Positions 1 through 12,495 of a stretch of DNA of 64,000 nucleotides are shown piece after piece (position 1 is the first letter of the stretch; each line of letters begins with the position of its first letter). The stretch lies in NCBI GenBank assembly GCA_030159075.1, contig BROG01000343.1, positions 613,501-677,500 of the forward strand, given 5' to 3'. Both the position numbers and the translations under genes were made by a program. The notes beneath the pieces are model-generated. The model was not told the DNA's origin. It was given only the letters and a program-made list of their open reading frames with translations, and ran no database searches. The DNA is from Atrina japonica (taxonomy: Eukaryota > Mollusca > Bivalvia > Pterioida > Pinnidae).

Positions 1-119
1 AAAGATTTATTCAAAATAATATATTTAAATCATTAAAATGTGAATAATGATATATTTAAATCATTAAAATGTTGTCACTTAAGAAGACCTTATGCTATTG
101 CTCCAGTTTCGGCATTGGT

Positions 120-800
120 ATTCAGTTAAGAAGATTGGATGAAGTAAAGTTTACCTACTTCTACTGTTCATATATCAACAGGTTGAGTTCTGGTTTACCT
201 GCTTTTGCTTTTCATATATCAACAGGTTGAGTTCTGGTTTACCTGCTTTTGCTTTTTATATATCAACAGGTTGAGTTCTGGTTTACCTGCTTTTGCTTTT
301 CATATATCAACAGGTTGAGTTCTGGTTTACCTGCTTTTGCTTTTTATATATCAACAGGTTGAGTTCTGGTTTACCTGCTTTTGCTGTTCATATATCAACA
401 GGTTGAGTTCTGGTTTACCTGCTTTTGCTGTTCATATATCAACAGGTTGAGTTCTGGTTTACCTGCTTTTGCTGTTCATATATCAACAGGTTGAGTTCTG
501 GTTTACCTGCTTTTGCTGTTCATATATCAACAGATTGAGTTCTGGTTGACCTACTTCTACTGTTCATACTTCAACATATTAGGGTCTGGTTTAGCTGCTT
601 CTACTGTTTATATATCAACAAGTTGAGTTCTGGTTTAGCTGCTTCTACTGTATTGCATCAACAGTTTGAGGTGAAGTTTAACTGATGCTACTGGTCATAC
701 ATCAACAAGTGAAGTTCAGGTTTACCTGCTTCTACTGTTAGTACTTAAACAGGTTGAGATAAAGTTTACCTGCTTCTACTGTTATTACTGTTGATTACTT
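120..800. repeat. 44 bp minisatellite, block 1
   Basis: A tandem array with a 44 bp period. The core reads CATATATCAACAGGTTGAG followed by TTCTGGTTTACCTGCTTTTG. Copies between about 165 and 535 are nearly identical; those on both sides are degenerate and drift towards the variant that makes up block 2. There is no coding potential. Confidence 0.9.
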
Positions 801-1540
801 TTATTTTGTGTGAAATTTAATTTTGCATTAATCTGGGAGACACCAAGAACTCGTTTTCATATTCATCGTGTAATTTTATACACAATAATTGTCTAATTTT
901 CGCGAATAAGATGTATACAGACATGTGTGTTGCTTACTACAGCGTACATGTTTTGATCACCCATTGGCCCTCCCCCATTCTTTTATCCATACATGTCTTT
1001 AATTTAGTTTCTTCCGATTTCACAGAATGTATTTGTTGATTAAACAATATTTCACTGGTATCACTGTCCGTGACGAACATGATTAAATTTGTTTCTTTTC
1101 TGTATAGTCCATGCGGGATTGTAGATCTTATATGCAGTGGTAGTCATGCACATAGCTGGATGTTTGTGATTGACTCTAATTACATAACGGCTTTACAAGT
1201 AGATCTTACAACCCGTAGACTTTGTAGAAAAGAAACAAAGTAAATCATTGTCCTAACAGACAATGACATTAGAAATCACCTATCTATATATAAATAGCCT
1301 GGGTATATTGCAAAATATTAAATGAAAAATAAAGCAATGCAAACATTGAAGGGACATAGAACAAGCATAAACATCAAAGGGACATAACTCCTACTGAAAA
1401 AAATTGCAACTGCGCTCATAATACGATCAGCATGTTACATTCTTAGAGGTTGCAAATTCAAATAATTTTCTAATTTATAAACCCGAATTCAGATATTTGC
1501 AAAAAAGACAAAGAAATGTGGTTTACGTGAAATAAAAGTA
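800..1540. other. unique spacer between minisatellite blocks
   Basis: About 740 bp of AT-rich sequence between the two 44 bp-unit arrays. No reading frame, transposon end or RNA gene is visible. It may be an insertion that split one array. Confidence 0.4.
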
Positions 1541-2130
1541 ATCTACAGTACTTCAACAGGTGAAGTTCAGGTTTACCTGCTTCTGGCTGTTATTACTTCA
1601 ACAGGTTGAGGTCAGATGTACCTGCTCCTACTGTTATTACTTCAACAGGTTGATTTCTGGTTTACTTGCTTCTACTGTTATTACTTCAACAGGTTGAGGC
1701 CAGGGTTACCTGCCTCTGCTCTTCATACAGCAACAGGTTGAGGTCAGATTGACCAGCTTCTACTGTTATTACTTCAACAGGTGAAGTTCTGGTTTACCTA
1801 CTTGTACTGTTATTACTTCAAGAGGTTTAAGTCAGATTGACTCGCTTCTTCTGTTATTACATCAACAGGTTGAGGTGAAGTTTACCTGCTTATATTATTA
1901 TTACATCAACAGGTTGAGGTCAGGTTTACGTGATTCTACTGTTATTACATCAACATGTTGAGGTCAGATTGATTTGCTTCTACTGTTATTACATCAACAG
2001 GTTGAGGTCAGATTGACCTGTATTTACTATTATTATATCAAGAGGTTGAGGTCTAGTTTACCTTTTTCTACTGTTATTACATCAACTGGTTGAGGAAAAT
2101 TCTACCTGCTTTTACTGTTATTACATCAAC
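1540..2130. repeat. 44 bp minisatellite, block 2 (diverged)
   Basis: Diverged copies of the same unit as block 1, typically ATTACTTCAACAGGTTGAGG then a TTTACCTGCTTCTACTGTT-like half. Individual copies differ at many positions, so this block looks older than the homogeneous centre of block 1. Confidence 0.85.
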
Positions 2131-2314
2131 TAAACTTGCATGGCTGATGCATCCTATGATTCTTAGCACACACTCAGATACTAGATTTGTTATGTATTTT
2201 TGCAAAAATAAATCCTGAGGTGCTTATTACCTATTTTGAATGCTGTGGTTAAGAACATTGGTTATATGAACAAGATTTAAATGTATGTTTTATTATCTAT
2301 CTGCTCATTTAAAG

Positions 2315-2407
2315 GAGGCAAACATGGAAGAATCCATGAGAGTAACAAAGAAGCAAATGGAAGAAGATCTGCTTGCCATGATTAAAGACCAAATTCAGAA
2401 TCAAAAG
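2315..2407 (+). CDS. CCDC91: CCDC91-like gene, coding exon (first visible)
   Basis: A 93 nt exon coding 31 residues of charged coiled coil, starting EANMEESMRVTKKQ and ending KDQIQNQK. It follows a pyrimidine-rich stretch ending AAAG and is followed by GT at 2408. It is in phase 0 at both ends, like the next four downstream exons. The gene is identified from its last exon. CCDC91/p56 binds GGA adaptors and acts in trafficking between Golgi and endosomes; this segment corresponds to the long central coiled coil. The weak donor (GTCAGA) makes the exact 3' border slightly uncertain. Earlier exons must lie left of the window. Confidence 0.65.
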
Positions 2408-2867
2408 GTCAGATCGTTTTATTTAATTTATTATCACTGCTATAATCAAATTCACGTAACTTGGTGCAGCAGAGTATCTTTTTGAATATCATATGAATTA
2501 TTCTACTCAACTTTCGATTAAGAAAAGCTTCATGAGAAAAGTGTTTTATTCTGTGTTGAATACCTTTAGGTATGATGACAAGTAGGGACAATTACTTTTA
2601 CCAGTGTAATAGGGAACTTTTGAGTTAGCCAGGATTACCTTTATGATCCTGCATTTATTCGCGCCTTCTCAATCCTGTTCCTCATATTTTCTTACGGTTT
2701 TCATATTTACCTTTGCAATGTATGTAAAGTAATAAAAATATTTTTACTTTTTAGTACATTAAATTTATTTTGTATAAAGAAACCCAAGAGACTCTTAAAA
2801 CATACCACAGTGGGTTATTTAGTTGAACATGAAACTACTGAAATGTATCGGGCAGAGAAAAATGTGC

Positions 2868-2950
2868 AGACAGACCAGGAATCGAACCCAGGACCTTCTC
2901 AACACTTGCAGGGCGCATTTTACCAATTGTGCTATGGGGGGCTCTCAATG
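2868..2950 (-). repeat. tRNA-derived SINE head
   Basis: On the minus strand the segment has a tRNA-like arrangement: an A-box-like TAGCACAATTGGTAAAATGC and, about 40 nt later, a B box GGTTCGATTCC. It lacks a proper acceptor stem, so I read it as the 5' part of a SINE inserted in the CCDC91 intron rather than a functional tRNA gene. Confidence 0.6.
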
Positions 2951-3424
2951 TTCCTCAATGTTATTTCCGGTTTCTTTAATATGTATATTAAGGAAACCCT
3001 AAATAACATTGAGGAACATTTTTCTAGAATCATGGAACAGGTGATAATAAAAGCAGGATTATAACGGTAAACGTTATAAATAAAATTCCCATTTATTATG
3101 CTGTTATGCTTTGTCACAGAAAATTTAAACTTGTCCAGGTCAACAAAAGGGTATGTGTGACTCCACCTTGTTGGGTTATATGGATTTGACTATAACTATA
3201 AATATGTTTGTATTTAATTCAGCTGGTATCATAGCATTATTAGACTATATAAACTAGAAATGACCTGAAATATCAAAGGGGGACCTGGATAGAAATTTAT
3301 ACCATAACATTCTTAGATAATTGCTCTGTCTTCCAAGTGGAATGTCAGATGTTCAAATTGCATTTGAATTAACATAGAATCAAACAATATTGAATCTTTA
3401 GTGAAAAGGAAAATATTAGTTTTT

Positions 3425-4690
3425 AGGTCACCTGAGCCAAAGGTTCATTGTAACCCATTGCGATAGTCTTTTGTCTGACATCATCCGTCATGCGTCATTA
3501 ACATTTACACATTTTTGACTTCTTCTCCAAAACCAGTGGGCCAATTTTAACCAAACTTAGCATATAGCATCCCCATGTGCAGTTGCATAAAGTTTGCAAA
3601 TGAAAAGGGGCTAGGACTAGGACTCGTAGGGACACAAAAAGGTGCCAAAAAGGACCAAAACTTTAACTTTACCGGTACATCTTTAAAATTCTTCTTCTCT
3701 TGAACCAACGATTAGATGACTATCAACCTTTGTATGCATGATTGTACAATCAATTTCTACAAAAATTGTGAATGAAAATGAAGTCTGTCAATAAACAGTC
3801 TACTAGGAGCACTGCAATAAGATAAGGTACAGTTGTATACAAATGACTTAATAACTCAAAACTGATTGACTCTCTATATACAAAGATATATGAGACAGTT
3901 GTTAGGATTTATTAAATGATCATTTTGACAAAATTCAAAGGTTGAGGTCACAGGCACGTAAGTAAACAGTAAATATAATATTTTTGTCAATTTGAGATAT
4001 ACTTCTTCTCAAGAAGAACTTTTGACTACACTTGACATGTATAATCCGTATATAAAGCCGCATTAAGTTTGAGAATGAAAAGGGGCTAGGACCCATAGAC
4101 ATAATAGAAGCCCCAAAAGGGGTAAAAAAAGATCAAAATTTGGTACAGCTTCAAAAAAAATTCTCATGAACCAATGATCAGATGACTTTAAAATTTTACA
4201 TGCATATTTGTTAAGTCAATATCTACAAAGTTTGCAAATGAAAAATGAAATCTGTCGATAAATGATTCACTAGGTGGTGCTTGAATAACATACCGTACAG
4301 TTGTATACAAAAGGCTTAATAACTCAAAACTGATTAAAAACATCTTCAAAAATCATCTTCTCAAGATCCAATGATCACATGACTTTCAAATTTTGTATGC
4401 ATGATTGTAAAGTCAAAATCTTCAAAGTTTGTGAATGAAAACTGAAATATGTCCATAAACGGGTCCACTAAGGGACGCTTGAATAACATAGGGTAGTTTT
4501 ATACAATTGGCTTAATAACTCAAAACTGATTGACTTTTTGTATACAAAGAGGTATACAAAGATATATAAGAAAATTCTAAGGATCATTTTTACAAAATGT
4601 CAAGGTCATGAAATCAAAAGTCAAGGTCACGGGCACCTATGTAAACAGAAAATAAAGATTTTTGTCAAATTTTAGACATTTTTGACTTAT
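3425..4690 (+). repeat. dispersed intronic repeat, two copies
   Basis: Two successive copies of a roughly 600 bp dispersed repeat. Recognisable blocks are a GGTCACCTGAGCCAAAGG opening, TTTTTGACTTCTTCTCC, ACCAGTGGRCCAATTTT, GCATAAAGTTTGCAAATG-like and GGTCAAGGTCAC-like blocks. The same blocks recur at 4.9, 16.5, 17.0, 19.2, 20.6 and 25.1 kb, and reversed near 62.8 kb. No frame is open across it. Confidence 0.7.
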
Positions 4691-4759
4691 TCTCAAGAAC
4701 CAGTGGACCAATTTTGATCATATTAAATTGAAGATTTGAATATTTCTTTTGCGGTGTAG

Positions 4760-4828
4760 GTTGAGTTTGAGAAGTTTCTTCAGGAGGAAAAAGAGAAAAG
4801 TCAAGCAGTTTTAGAAAAATCATTGAAG
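4760..4828 (+). CDS. CCDC91: CCDC91-like gene, coding exon
   Basis: A 69 nt exon (23 residues, VEFEKFLQEEKEKSQAVLEK, then SLK) bounded by AG at 4758-4759 and a GTAAAA donor at 4829. Phase 0 at both ends. The composition (E, K, Q and spaced hydrophobics) continues the coiled coil of the preceding exon. It lies between two copies of the dispersed repeat. Confidence 0.68.
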
Positions 4829-4894
4829 GTAAAAAGTTTTGTAATTTTCCCTTAGTATTCACAAGTTAGAATAATCAAACAATTTGTTTTTAGC

Positions 4895-6170
4895 TCACCT
4901 GGCCCAAAGGGCCAAGTGAACTATTGTTATGGCCAAATGTCTGTTGTCTGTCACCGTCCATCTGTTAATTCTTGCATTTAAACATCTTCTTCTCAAGAAC
5001 CAGTGGACCAATTTTAACCAAACTTGGCATATAGCATCAACATGTGAAGCTGCATAAAGTTTTTGAATGAAAAGGGGCTAGAACACATAGGGCCTCAAAA
5101 GGACCAAACAGAACCAGAACTTGGTACATCTTTAAGAATGTTCTTCTAAACCAATGATCAGATAACTTTCAATTTTGTATGCATGATTGTGAAGACAATT
5201 TCTACAAAGTTTAGCAACAAACATTAAATCTGTCCATAAATGAGCCATTAGGGAGCGCTTCAGTAACGCAGATTACATTTGTATTACAAATTGTATAAGA
5301 ACTCAAAACTGACCAAATTTTTTGAATACAAAGATATATGAGAAAGTTGTTGGAAATTTTCTTAGGATCATTTTGACAAAATTTCAAGGTCATGGGGTCA
5401 AAGGTCAAGGTCATTGGCACCTGAAATAAATGGAAAATAGTTTTTTTTTGTAAAGTTTCAACATTTTTGACTACTTCTCCAGAATCATTGGACCAGTTTG
5501 AACCAAACTTGACAGAAAGTATAACCATGTAAAGCTACATAAAGTTTGCAGATGAAAAGGAACTAGGACCAAACATTGCTGCCATGGCTAATTATAGAAC
5601 GCATAAGTCAGCAGATATTTTTGAATTAATACATGTATCTCAAAAATCATTAAAGCTTGAGAAAAAAAAACTTTACCTTTAAATGAGCGGCTTGCAAAAA
5701 TCTACCAATATTTTATTTTTGTGGAAATTGTCATGTGTGAGTTATTTCCCCTTTTTAGTGGATTTTAATGTTCAGCATGCAAAGATCTACAAAAAAGTCA
5801 GAAAGGTCCAAAATTGTCATGTATCCCCCTTTGGTAGTTATTTTCCATTTTTGTGGATTTCACATGTATTTGATAGTTTTGTCCTATTATCTTGAAAAGT
5901 ATAATAGATAAAGAGAAAGTGACAGAAGCAAGAATTGTTCAGCACGCAAAGATCTACAAAAAAGTCAATAGAGCCGAAATTGTCAAGTCAAGTCCTTTGG
6001 TAGTTGTTTTGCCCTTCTAGTGGATTTTTCATGTTTCAGTTTTGTCCTATTATCTTGAAAAGTGTGATAGATAGAGAGAAACTGTAGAAGCAAAAATGTT
6101 CAGCAAGCAAAGATTTACAAAAAAGATCTATTCAACTGTTGTAAAAACTGTTAGGGTGATCCTTGTGTTT
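4895..6170 (+). repeat. dispersed intronic repeat copy, with extended 3' part
   Basis: Begins with AGCTCACCTGGCCCAAAGGG and carries the same blocks as the 3.4 kb copies. Its right part (5560-6170) contains an ATGGCTGCCATGGCTAA-like segment and repeated GCAAAGATCTACAAAAAA motifs. The same right part recurs at 20.7-21.3 kb, so both copies belong to a longer version of the repeat. Confidence 0.7.
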
Positions 6171-6353
6171 TTAAATGGATTTCATTATTTGATTGCAGCT
6201 GAGATTTTCTTTAACCATTTAACCATATGGTTTACATCAATCCATTAAAATCATTTAACCATAAAAATATTTTGAATCAGGTTAATGCTTCAGAATAAAA
6301 AAATTGTAGTCATATTATTCTTCACCTTGTATTTCTTTGATTTCTATTATTAG

Positions 6354-6440
6354 GAAGAGCGTGAGGCTAGTCAGAAAAAAATACAGCAGACAGTGGAAGA
6401 AGAAAGGGAGAATACTGCTAAATTACTTTTGCAGCAAAAG
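6354..6440 (+). CDS. CCDC91: CCDC91-like gene, coding exon
   Basis: An 87 nt exon (29 residues, EEREASQKKIQQTVEEEREN then TAKLLLQQK). A TTAG acceptor ends at 6353 after a long pyrimidine tract, and a GTAAAG donor begins at 6441. Phase 0 on both sides. The heptad-like spacing and Glu/Lys/Gln content continue the coiled coil. Confidence 0.72.
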
Positions 6441-7980
6441 GTAAAGATTTGCTTATAAAGTAGGACAGGTATTGTTAAAACATCATCATTGGCAGTTAAT
6501 ACCTGGAGGTGTACCTGATAGGACAATTATTAGTAACACATATTCATTTTCATTTAAGGTTTTAAGACCACTCTGCTAGATGATGAGAGATGACAGAAAA
6601 TCTCATTTTGTAAGTTGATGGCCATAAGATCAAAACTTCACAGGAATGTTCAGTACCTTATTCTGACCAAATGTCGTTTGTCAGGTTGGTCCAAAACCCA
6701 AATGGCCGCCATGGCAGCTCTCTTGAAAAGCCTATAAAGACGCTCAATTTTGCACTTAAAATGTGCACATCTGCACCTTAAAATTGAAAATTGTGATTGA
6801 AAATTTTACCAAGTACATCTTCTTGGCGACTCATCTACTTAGAATAACTCTTTGTTATGCAAGTACATCATTGATATTCTAATCAAACTAAATGGCTGAA
6901 AATCAGGGTAAATAAAGGTTAAGAGTATAGTATTTACAGTTAAGGCAAGAGAGGGATTTATGGAAAGCAAGATTTTGCATATATCATTTTCCCGAATTGC
7001 ATTTTGACTTTCAGATAAACTAAGTCTATTTGGTTGCACAATTCATGATTTATCAATGTAATAAAAGAATCTGTACTGGACTGGTATTTAAATTCAGACT
7101 TGCCACCCCCTTTCCCCTTTTAACGGAAACTACAATTTTAACCCCTCCTTCTGCCTATACATTTTTAATTTTGATCCATATGTTTTTTTTTTTTAGAAAG
7201 CTGGAATTTATAAAAAGTTTAGGCCCATTTCCATTTCAGTGTGTATATTAATCCTGCACCCAGTCATTTGAGCTTTTGGAATGAACTATTGTTTACCTAA
7301 TGTCAAGCATTTTTAAGACCTGTTAACCACTTAGTTTGAAAATGGCTTCCAATAGAAACAGAGTGTGAGTGAAGAGTCACTAGTTGTGTCATGCCAACTA
7401 AAAAGAAAAAAGAGATGGGATCAGACATTTTTATTGAAGTACACTGTGATCAAAACATTTAATTGCATGTTGAAAAGTAAGAAAGGTGAGAGGTATATAT
7501 ACTGCTCCTCATGGTGGGATAAACAATATTTAAAGCCCACGTGGCTGAGGTAAACATATAAAATTAGCAACCAGTATTCAGTCACATAGGACTATGGATT
7601 CTTTTTGTACCTCAAGTAATAATTTATCTGTGTTAAGAGCTAAGTGTCTCTTTAACTCACATGTCATTGAGAAAAATATACCTCTCAATGCTACTGATAT
7701 CGGCAATTTTTTTGAGTTTATGTTTCCAGATTCAAATATTACTGCAATGTACGCACATGGCAGAACTAAAACAGGTGCTGTTGTTAAAGAAATGGCAACA
7801 GAACTTCAAGATCAACTTGTGAATTAAAGATATATGGACCATGAAGTAATGAAGTATATCAAGAGATGGATCTAATAATAGTGACAACAAATTATACCCA
7901 AAAGTTGCAACAAAAAGTTGCAAAGTAATTTGCTGCCTCGCTTTTCTTGGCATTATCCTGCTTTTTTTTCATTTCAATAG
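6441..7980. other. intron sequence without a recognised gene
   Basis: First part of the large CCDC91 intron. Short open frames here (for example 7594-7827, which contains a patch reading SLRAKCLF-like) show no splice context or family I recognise. I see no complete transposon end. Confidence 0.4.
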
Positions 7981-7984
7981 GTTG

Positions 7985-8632
7985 GCAAGTCTGTAAATAC
8001 ATTCAGAGATTGATAGGATAAAATACATTCAGAGATTGATAGGGTAAAATACATTCAGAGATGATAGGATAAAATACATTCAGAGATTGATAGGATAAAA
8101 TACATTCAGAGATTGATAGGATAAAATACATTCAGAGATTGATAGGATAAAATACATTCAGAGATTGATAGGATAAAATACATTCAGAGATTGATAGGAT
8201 AAAATACATTCAGAGATTGATAGGGTAAAATACATTCAGAGATGATAGGGTAAAATACATTCAGAGATGATAGGGTAAAATACATTCAGAGATGATAGGG
8301 TAAAATACATTCAGAGATTGATAGGATAAAATACATTCAGAGATTGATAGGATAAAATACATTCAGAGATTGATAGGGTAAAATACATTCAGAGATGATA
8401 GGATAAAATACATTCAGAGATGATAGGATAAAATACATTCAGAGATGATAGGATAAAATACATTCAGAAATGATAGGATAAAATACATTCAGAGATGATA
8501 GGATAAAATACATTCAGAGATGATAGGATAAAATACATTCAGACATTGATAGGATAAAATACATTCAGAGATTGATAGGGTAAAATACATTCAGAGATGA
8601 TAGGATAAAATACATTCAGAGATTGATAGGAT
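7985..8632. repeat. 25-26 bp minisatellite
   Basis: About two dozen tandem copies of AAATACATTCAGAGATTGAT plus AGGATA. Two length variants (GATTGATAGG and GATGATAGG) and two point variants (AGGATA, AGGGTA) occur in runs, which suggests segmental amplification within the array. Confidence 0.95.
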
Positions 8633-10307
8633 TCATTTTTCAGACAAATAAATTGAATAAAAAGCACATTGATTTAGAGACAATCATTTACATATTTAAA
8701 GAGAAAAAAAGATTTATGAAATTTTTATGTAAGTTTTTTAACACAGTCATCTTGTTCTTGGATACTGACTGATAAGGACATTTTGACAAAACTTTCCAGG
8801 AATCAGGTTCTCAAGGTCCTTTATCAAACTTTTTGTTCATTTTGTCGGCCAGATAGATCCAGAAGCCCGTTTCATGAAACATAGTAAGTCCGTAGGTAAC
8901 TAAGTTTTGCTTAACTTTTCTTCTAAGTTAAAATTTATTTTTGCGTAACTCTGTTTCATCAAATGCCGTAACTTTTCGCCTACTAAGTTTTTACATGAGT
9001 TAAGAAGAAATTCTAAGCTTGCTGTACCCATTGACTAACTGTTTATGTAAGTGTGTGTATTTAGAAAGAAAGGAAAACGAGAGATATGGCTGAATTTGTT
9101 TATCTCAGTGTATAAACAATGGATATGAAGAAAATAATATCATTGGTAGGAGTTTAGTCAAATGCTATGCACCTTTCCTACAGCATACATTATTAGAATT
9201 AAATGATGTCAAAGTTAAGCAAATCATTTCATCAATATTAACCTAAATGTGTGTTATACATATAAAAAGTTACAGTAATTAACAAAGTATACTGTTTAAA
9301 AACAACAAAACACAAATGTTTGTCAGTTGCAGTATTATATCAGTAAAATGTGAATGTGCTTCTGACCATCGTGACCCAACTGATTAAATATTCTCTGACA
9401 AAAAAAAAGGTGGTTGGCTTACATTTATAGAAGTCTAAGAAGTTTAATAGATCTGTTGAATCTAACACTGCAAGCAAGTTTTGATATCGAAACTTAAATC
9501 GTGGAATAAATCAAAATAATTCAAGCTCTATACAGGTTTTAAAAGTTAAAACTTAAAAATCGGAAACTCAAACAAAAGGAAATAATTAAAGATTTAACCG
9601 ATGTAATACATTTCTTTTTGTGTATGTTTTTTATCTAAAAAAAATTTTGAAATCAAGTTTTAATGAGCACTACTCCAGTGAATATTGGAATCACAGAATT
9701 CTAATAGCTTGGAATATCCCCCCCCCCTTTTCTGTCATGTTGCTGCCCATGATCATATTGAACAACACTGATATGGTTTTAAAAGCTTTCATCCCCTCCT
9801 ATTTCTGGGACTATGAATTATAAGTGCGCATTTTGAAAAAATTTGAACACACTCGTGTTTTGAACCATGGAATTTCTCACTTCAGGCCAGCGCAGACTAG
9901 AGTCCCGCTGGAACCAAACTGATTTTTGTGATAAAGTTTGCCATTTTACTTACTGAAGGCTGGTGGTTCTCCCCAGTGCATTGTAACCAGGCTTTCTCCT
10001 CAACTATTAAAAAACTGGTTGTCACAATGTAAGTAAAAATTGTTGAGTGTGGCTGAAAACACTTCAAACTAAAAATTCAAATCTGTCATAATATATCATT
10101 ATAGGTAGGGCCATTATGTTAAACAACAGTGGCTTGATTTTTTTTTCTTTTCTTAAATTGTATGTGTTATCAGAAAAAAAAATATTTCAAGCCTGATCAC
10201 TTACTTTTTATCTTTTCTGCAAAACTGCAGAAATATAGCAACCAATTGTTGTAAGTGTTACACATGTGTTGTCATGTTGATTCAGTAATATTTTCTTTTA
10301 CACTATA

Positions 10308-10755
10308 GTCATACCTGCCTTAAAGGCCACCTGTTTTCAGCAGCCTGTCGTCTTCAACAGCCAGTTTCTGGTCCCCCCAATTAATTTCATTATATAAACA
10401 TACCTAAACCAGCAGCCACCTGTCTAACGTGGCCAACAGCCAGTGATATTTAGGACAAAATGCTTGGTCACACTGTTTTCAGCAGCCAGTTTTTAGGATG
10501 GTTGATCACATGATCTATTTTTAGAAAACCTGTTAACAGTTTAGCTGGGCAGCACTATATTGTATATGATTTTGACATCTGATCATCTTAACATCAAACT
10601 ATCACATATTGATATATGAATATTCACATGCTATACACTGCATAATAGACACCAATTTTCTTGTGATTTTTGTCAACCTGTAACCAAAGGCCATCTGTCT
10701 TATGCAGTCACTTTTTCAATTCCCCTTGAGTGGCTGCAGAAAACAGGTTTGACTG
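10308..10755. mobile_element. MITE, about 450 bp, TIR AGTCAAACCTG type
   Basis: The ends are inverted repeats: the left reads GTCATACCTG and the right CAGGTTTGACTG, flanked by TA. The interior repeats words such as CAGCAGCC and GGCCACCTG near both ends. The terminal sequence is related to that of the 1.3 kb element at 21749-23033. Confidence 0.6.
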
Positions 10756-11047
10756 TACATGCTTACTTTTTATTATTCTCACCTATCCTATTTTCTAGAG
10801 TTCCTGTTTGATAATCATGTCCAGTTGTATCACTTACAACTTAGTAGTTATTGTTGTTGTTTATTTTCAAGAACTTTCTGTAGTAGATTGTTACAAAATT
10901 ACAGTAAACAATAGGTTCCTTAAAAATCCTGTCTGTGAACTGTCAGTTCTTGGAGACCATGTGAAAAGAAAAGATGTTTATTATATGTTGAAGTCAAAAG
11001 CATGTAATATTTATTGTATCCAAGTTACACATTTCACTTTTAATATA

Positions 11048-11627
11048 CAGGGCTCAACACTAAGGCACGTCCGACCGACCCTGACTAGTAAAAGATTGGT
11101 CCTGTCTAGTTAATTTGTGTCAAAGTAGCCCGACTGAACGGGTTAAAAATATCACTTCAAATAGACTGAAGATCTATTTTTTTTAAAATTGTTGTAGAAA
11201 ACCATTTTCTTCTTTTTGTAATTTATTTACCGATAGTGGGACATTTATTTACATTACCAGTGATTGTGATAATAGATATGTCGCTGATATTTCATGCGGT
11301 ATAGACTTACTTTCATTTTGTCAATTTTGTCGCCATATAATGTAATACGCCCAATAGATATGCACAAGTCCTCTGCCCGTCATTGAGTTCGTCGGGCAAT
11401 TTATGAAATTAAAATGTGAGCTATATTTTACCACTTATTAAAAATTAAGATATAGTGTTTCCATTATACCCTTCAAATCTCTAGATGTAGCGTACCCTAA
11501 TTAAGTAGGATATGAAACTCTGGAAGAGAGATATGGATAGATATGATGTAACCGAGGTCAGGTCTAGTGATCTAGTCAAATTTCCTGGTACTGGTCTAGT
11601 TCTTTTTAAAGTTAATGTTGAGCCCTG
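11048..11627. mobile_element. MITE, 580 bp, TIR CAGGGCTCAACA
   Basis: The left end CAGGGCTCAACACTAA and right end TTAATGTTGAGCCCTG form imperfect terminal inverted repeats. The element is flanked on both sides by ATATA, a plausible 5 bp target duplication. No transposase frame is present. Confidence 0.75.
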
Positions 11628-11639
11628 ATATAGGAAGTA

Positions 11640-12262
11640 CAGTTAGATCAGTGTGGGGTTATGATTGCTATTTTTCAAATGGCACTTCAAATGCAAGAGG
11701 AGTTTTTATATTATTTAATAACAATTTTGAATTCAAACACTCAAGGAAAAGAAAGATTTAGATGGTAATTATCTTCCTCTAGAAATATCTGTTGAAAAGG
11801 TTAAAATAACTCTTGTATATTTCTATGGACCAAATGTAGATCATCCAGATTTTTTTTATAATATCATGACTATGGTAGAAGATTTTTGAAATGAAAATGT
11901 TGTTATTTGTGGTGATTTTAATGTAGTCCAGAACCCAGATGTAGATTACTGTTATTAAGGGAATACTATTAACCCTAGTGCCAGACAAAAGGTCTTGGAA
12001 TTAATAGATGAAAAATGTTTAGTTGATCCTTTTAAAGAGCTATATCCTACTATTCAAAGATTTACTTGGAGAAAGAAGACTCTGTTCAAACAAGCTAGAC
12101 TAGATTTTTTCCCTCTTACAGATAATTTGTTTAATAGTCTCTGAGAATGTGAAATACTTCCTAGTTACCATTCAGATCACTCAGTGGTTTTACTTAGTTT
12201 GGAATTCACTAGTTTTGTCAAAGGAAAGGGGCTATGGAAGTTTTACAACTCATAAATATATG
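11640..12262 (+). pseudogene. LINE apurinic-type endonuclease relic
   Basis: The plus strand reads, with several stops, as the 3' half of a non-LTR retrotransposon endonuclease domain. Visible pieces include YDCYFSNGTSNARGVFILFN, a VVICGDFN motif near 11907 and an HSDHSVVLL motif near 12170. GDFN and SDH are the catalytic signatures of the exonuclease/endonuclease/phosphatase fold in LINEs. The relic ends shortly before the CT microsatellite and no reverse transcriptase follows. It sits in a CCDC91 intron in the gene's own orientation. Confidence 0.65.
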
Positions 12263-12312
12263 ATTTAGAATACATCAATATAATTGAAAAAACAATAAGT
12301 GATATCAGAACA

Positions 12313-12314
<2 letters not shown>

Positions 12315-12410
<96 letters not shown>

Positions 12411-12411
12411 C

Positions 12412-12493
<82 letters not shown>
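12315..12493. repeat. (CT)n microsatellite
   Basis: About 180 bp of CT dinucleotides with one CCCTCCCTCC interruption near 12406. The Ser-Leu and Arg-Glu open frames over it are artefacts of the repeat. Confidence 0.97.

Positions 12494-12495
<2 letters not shown>

Noticed and set aside
120..2130. Regular repeats that might suggest a CRISPR array
   Set aside because: Units are contiguous without unique spacers, and the context is an animal genome; this is a minisatellite.
7594..7827. 77-codon frame in a CCDC91 intron
   Set aside because: No splice sites of compatible phase and no recognisable family; likely chance or old repeat.
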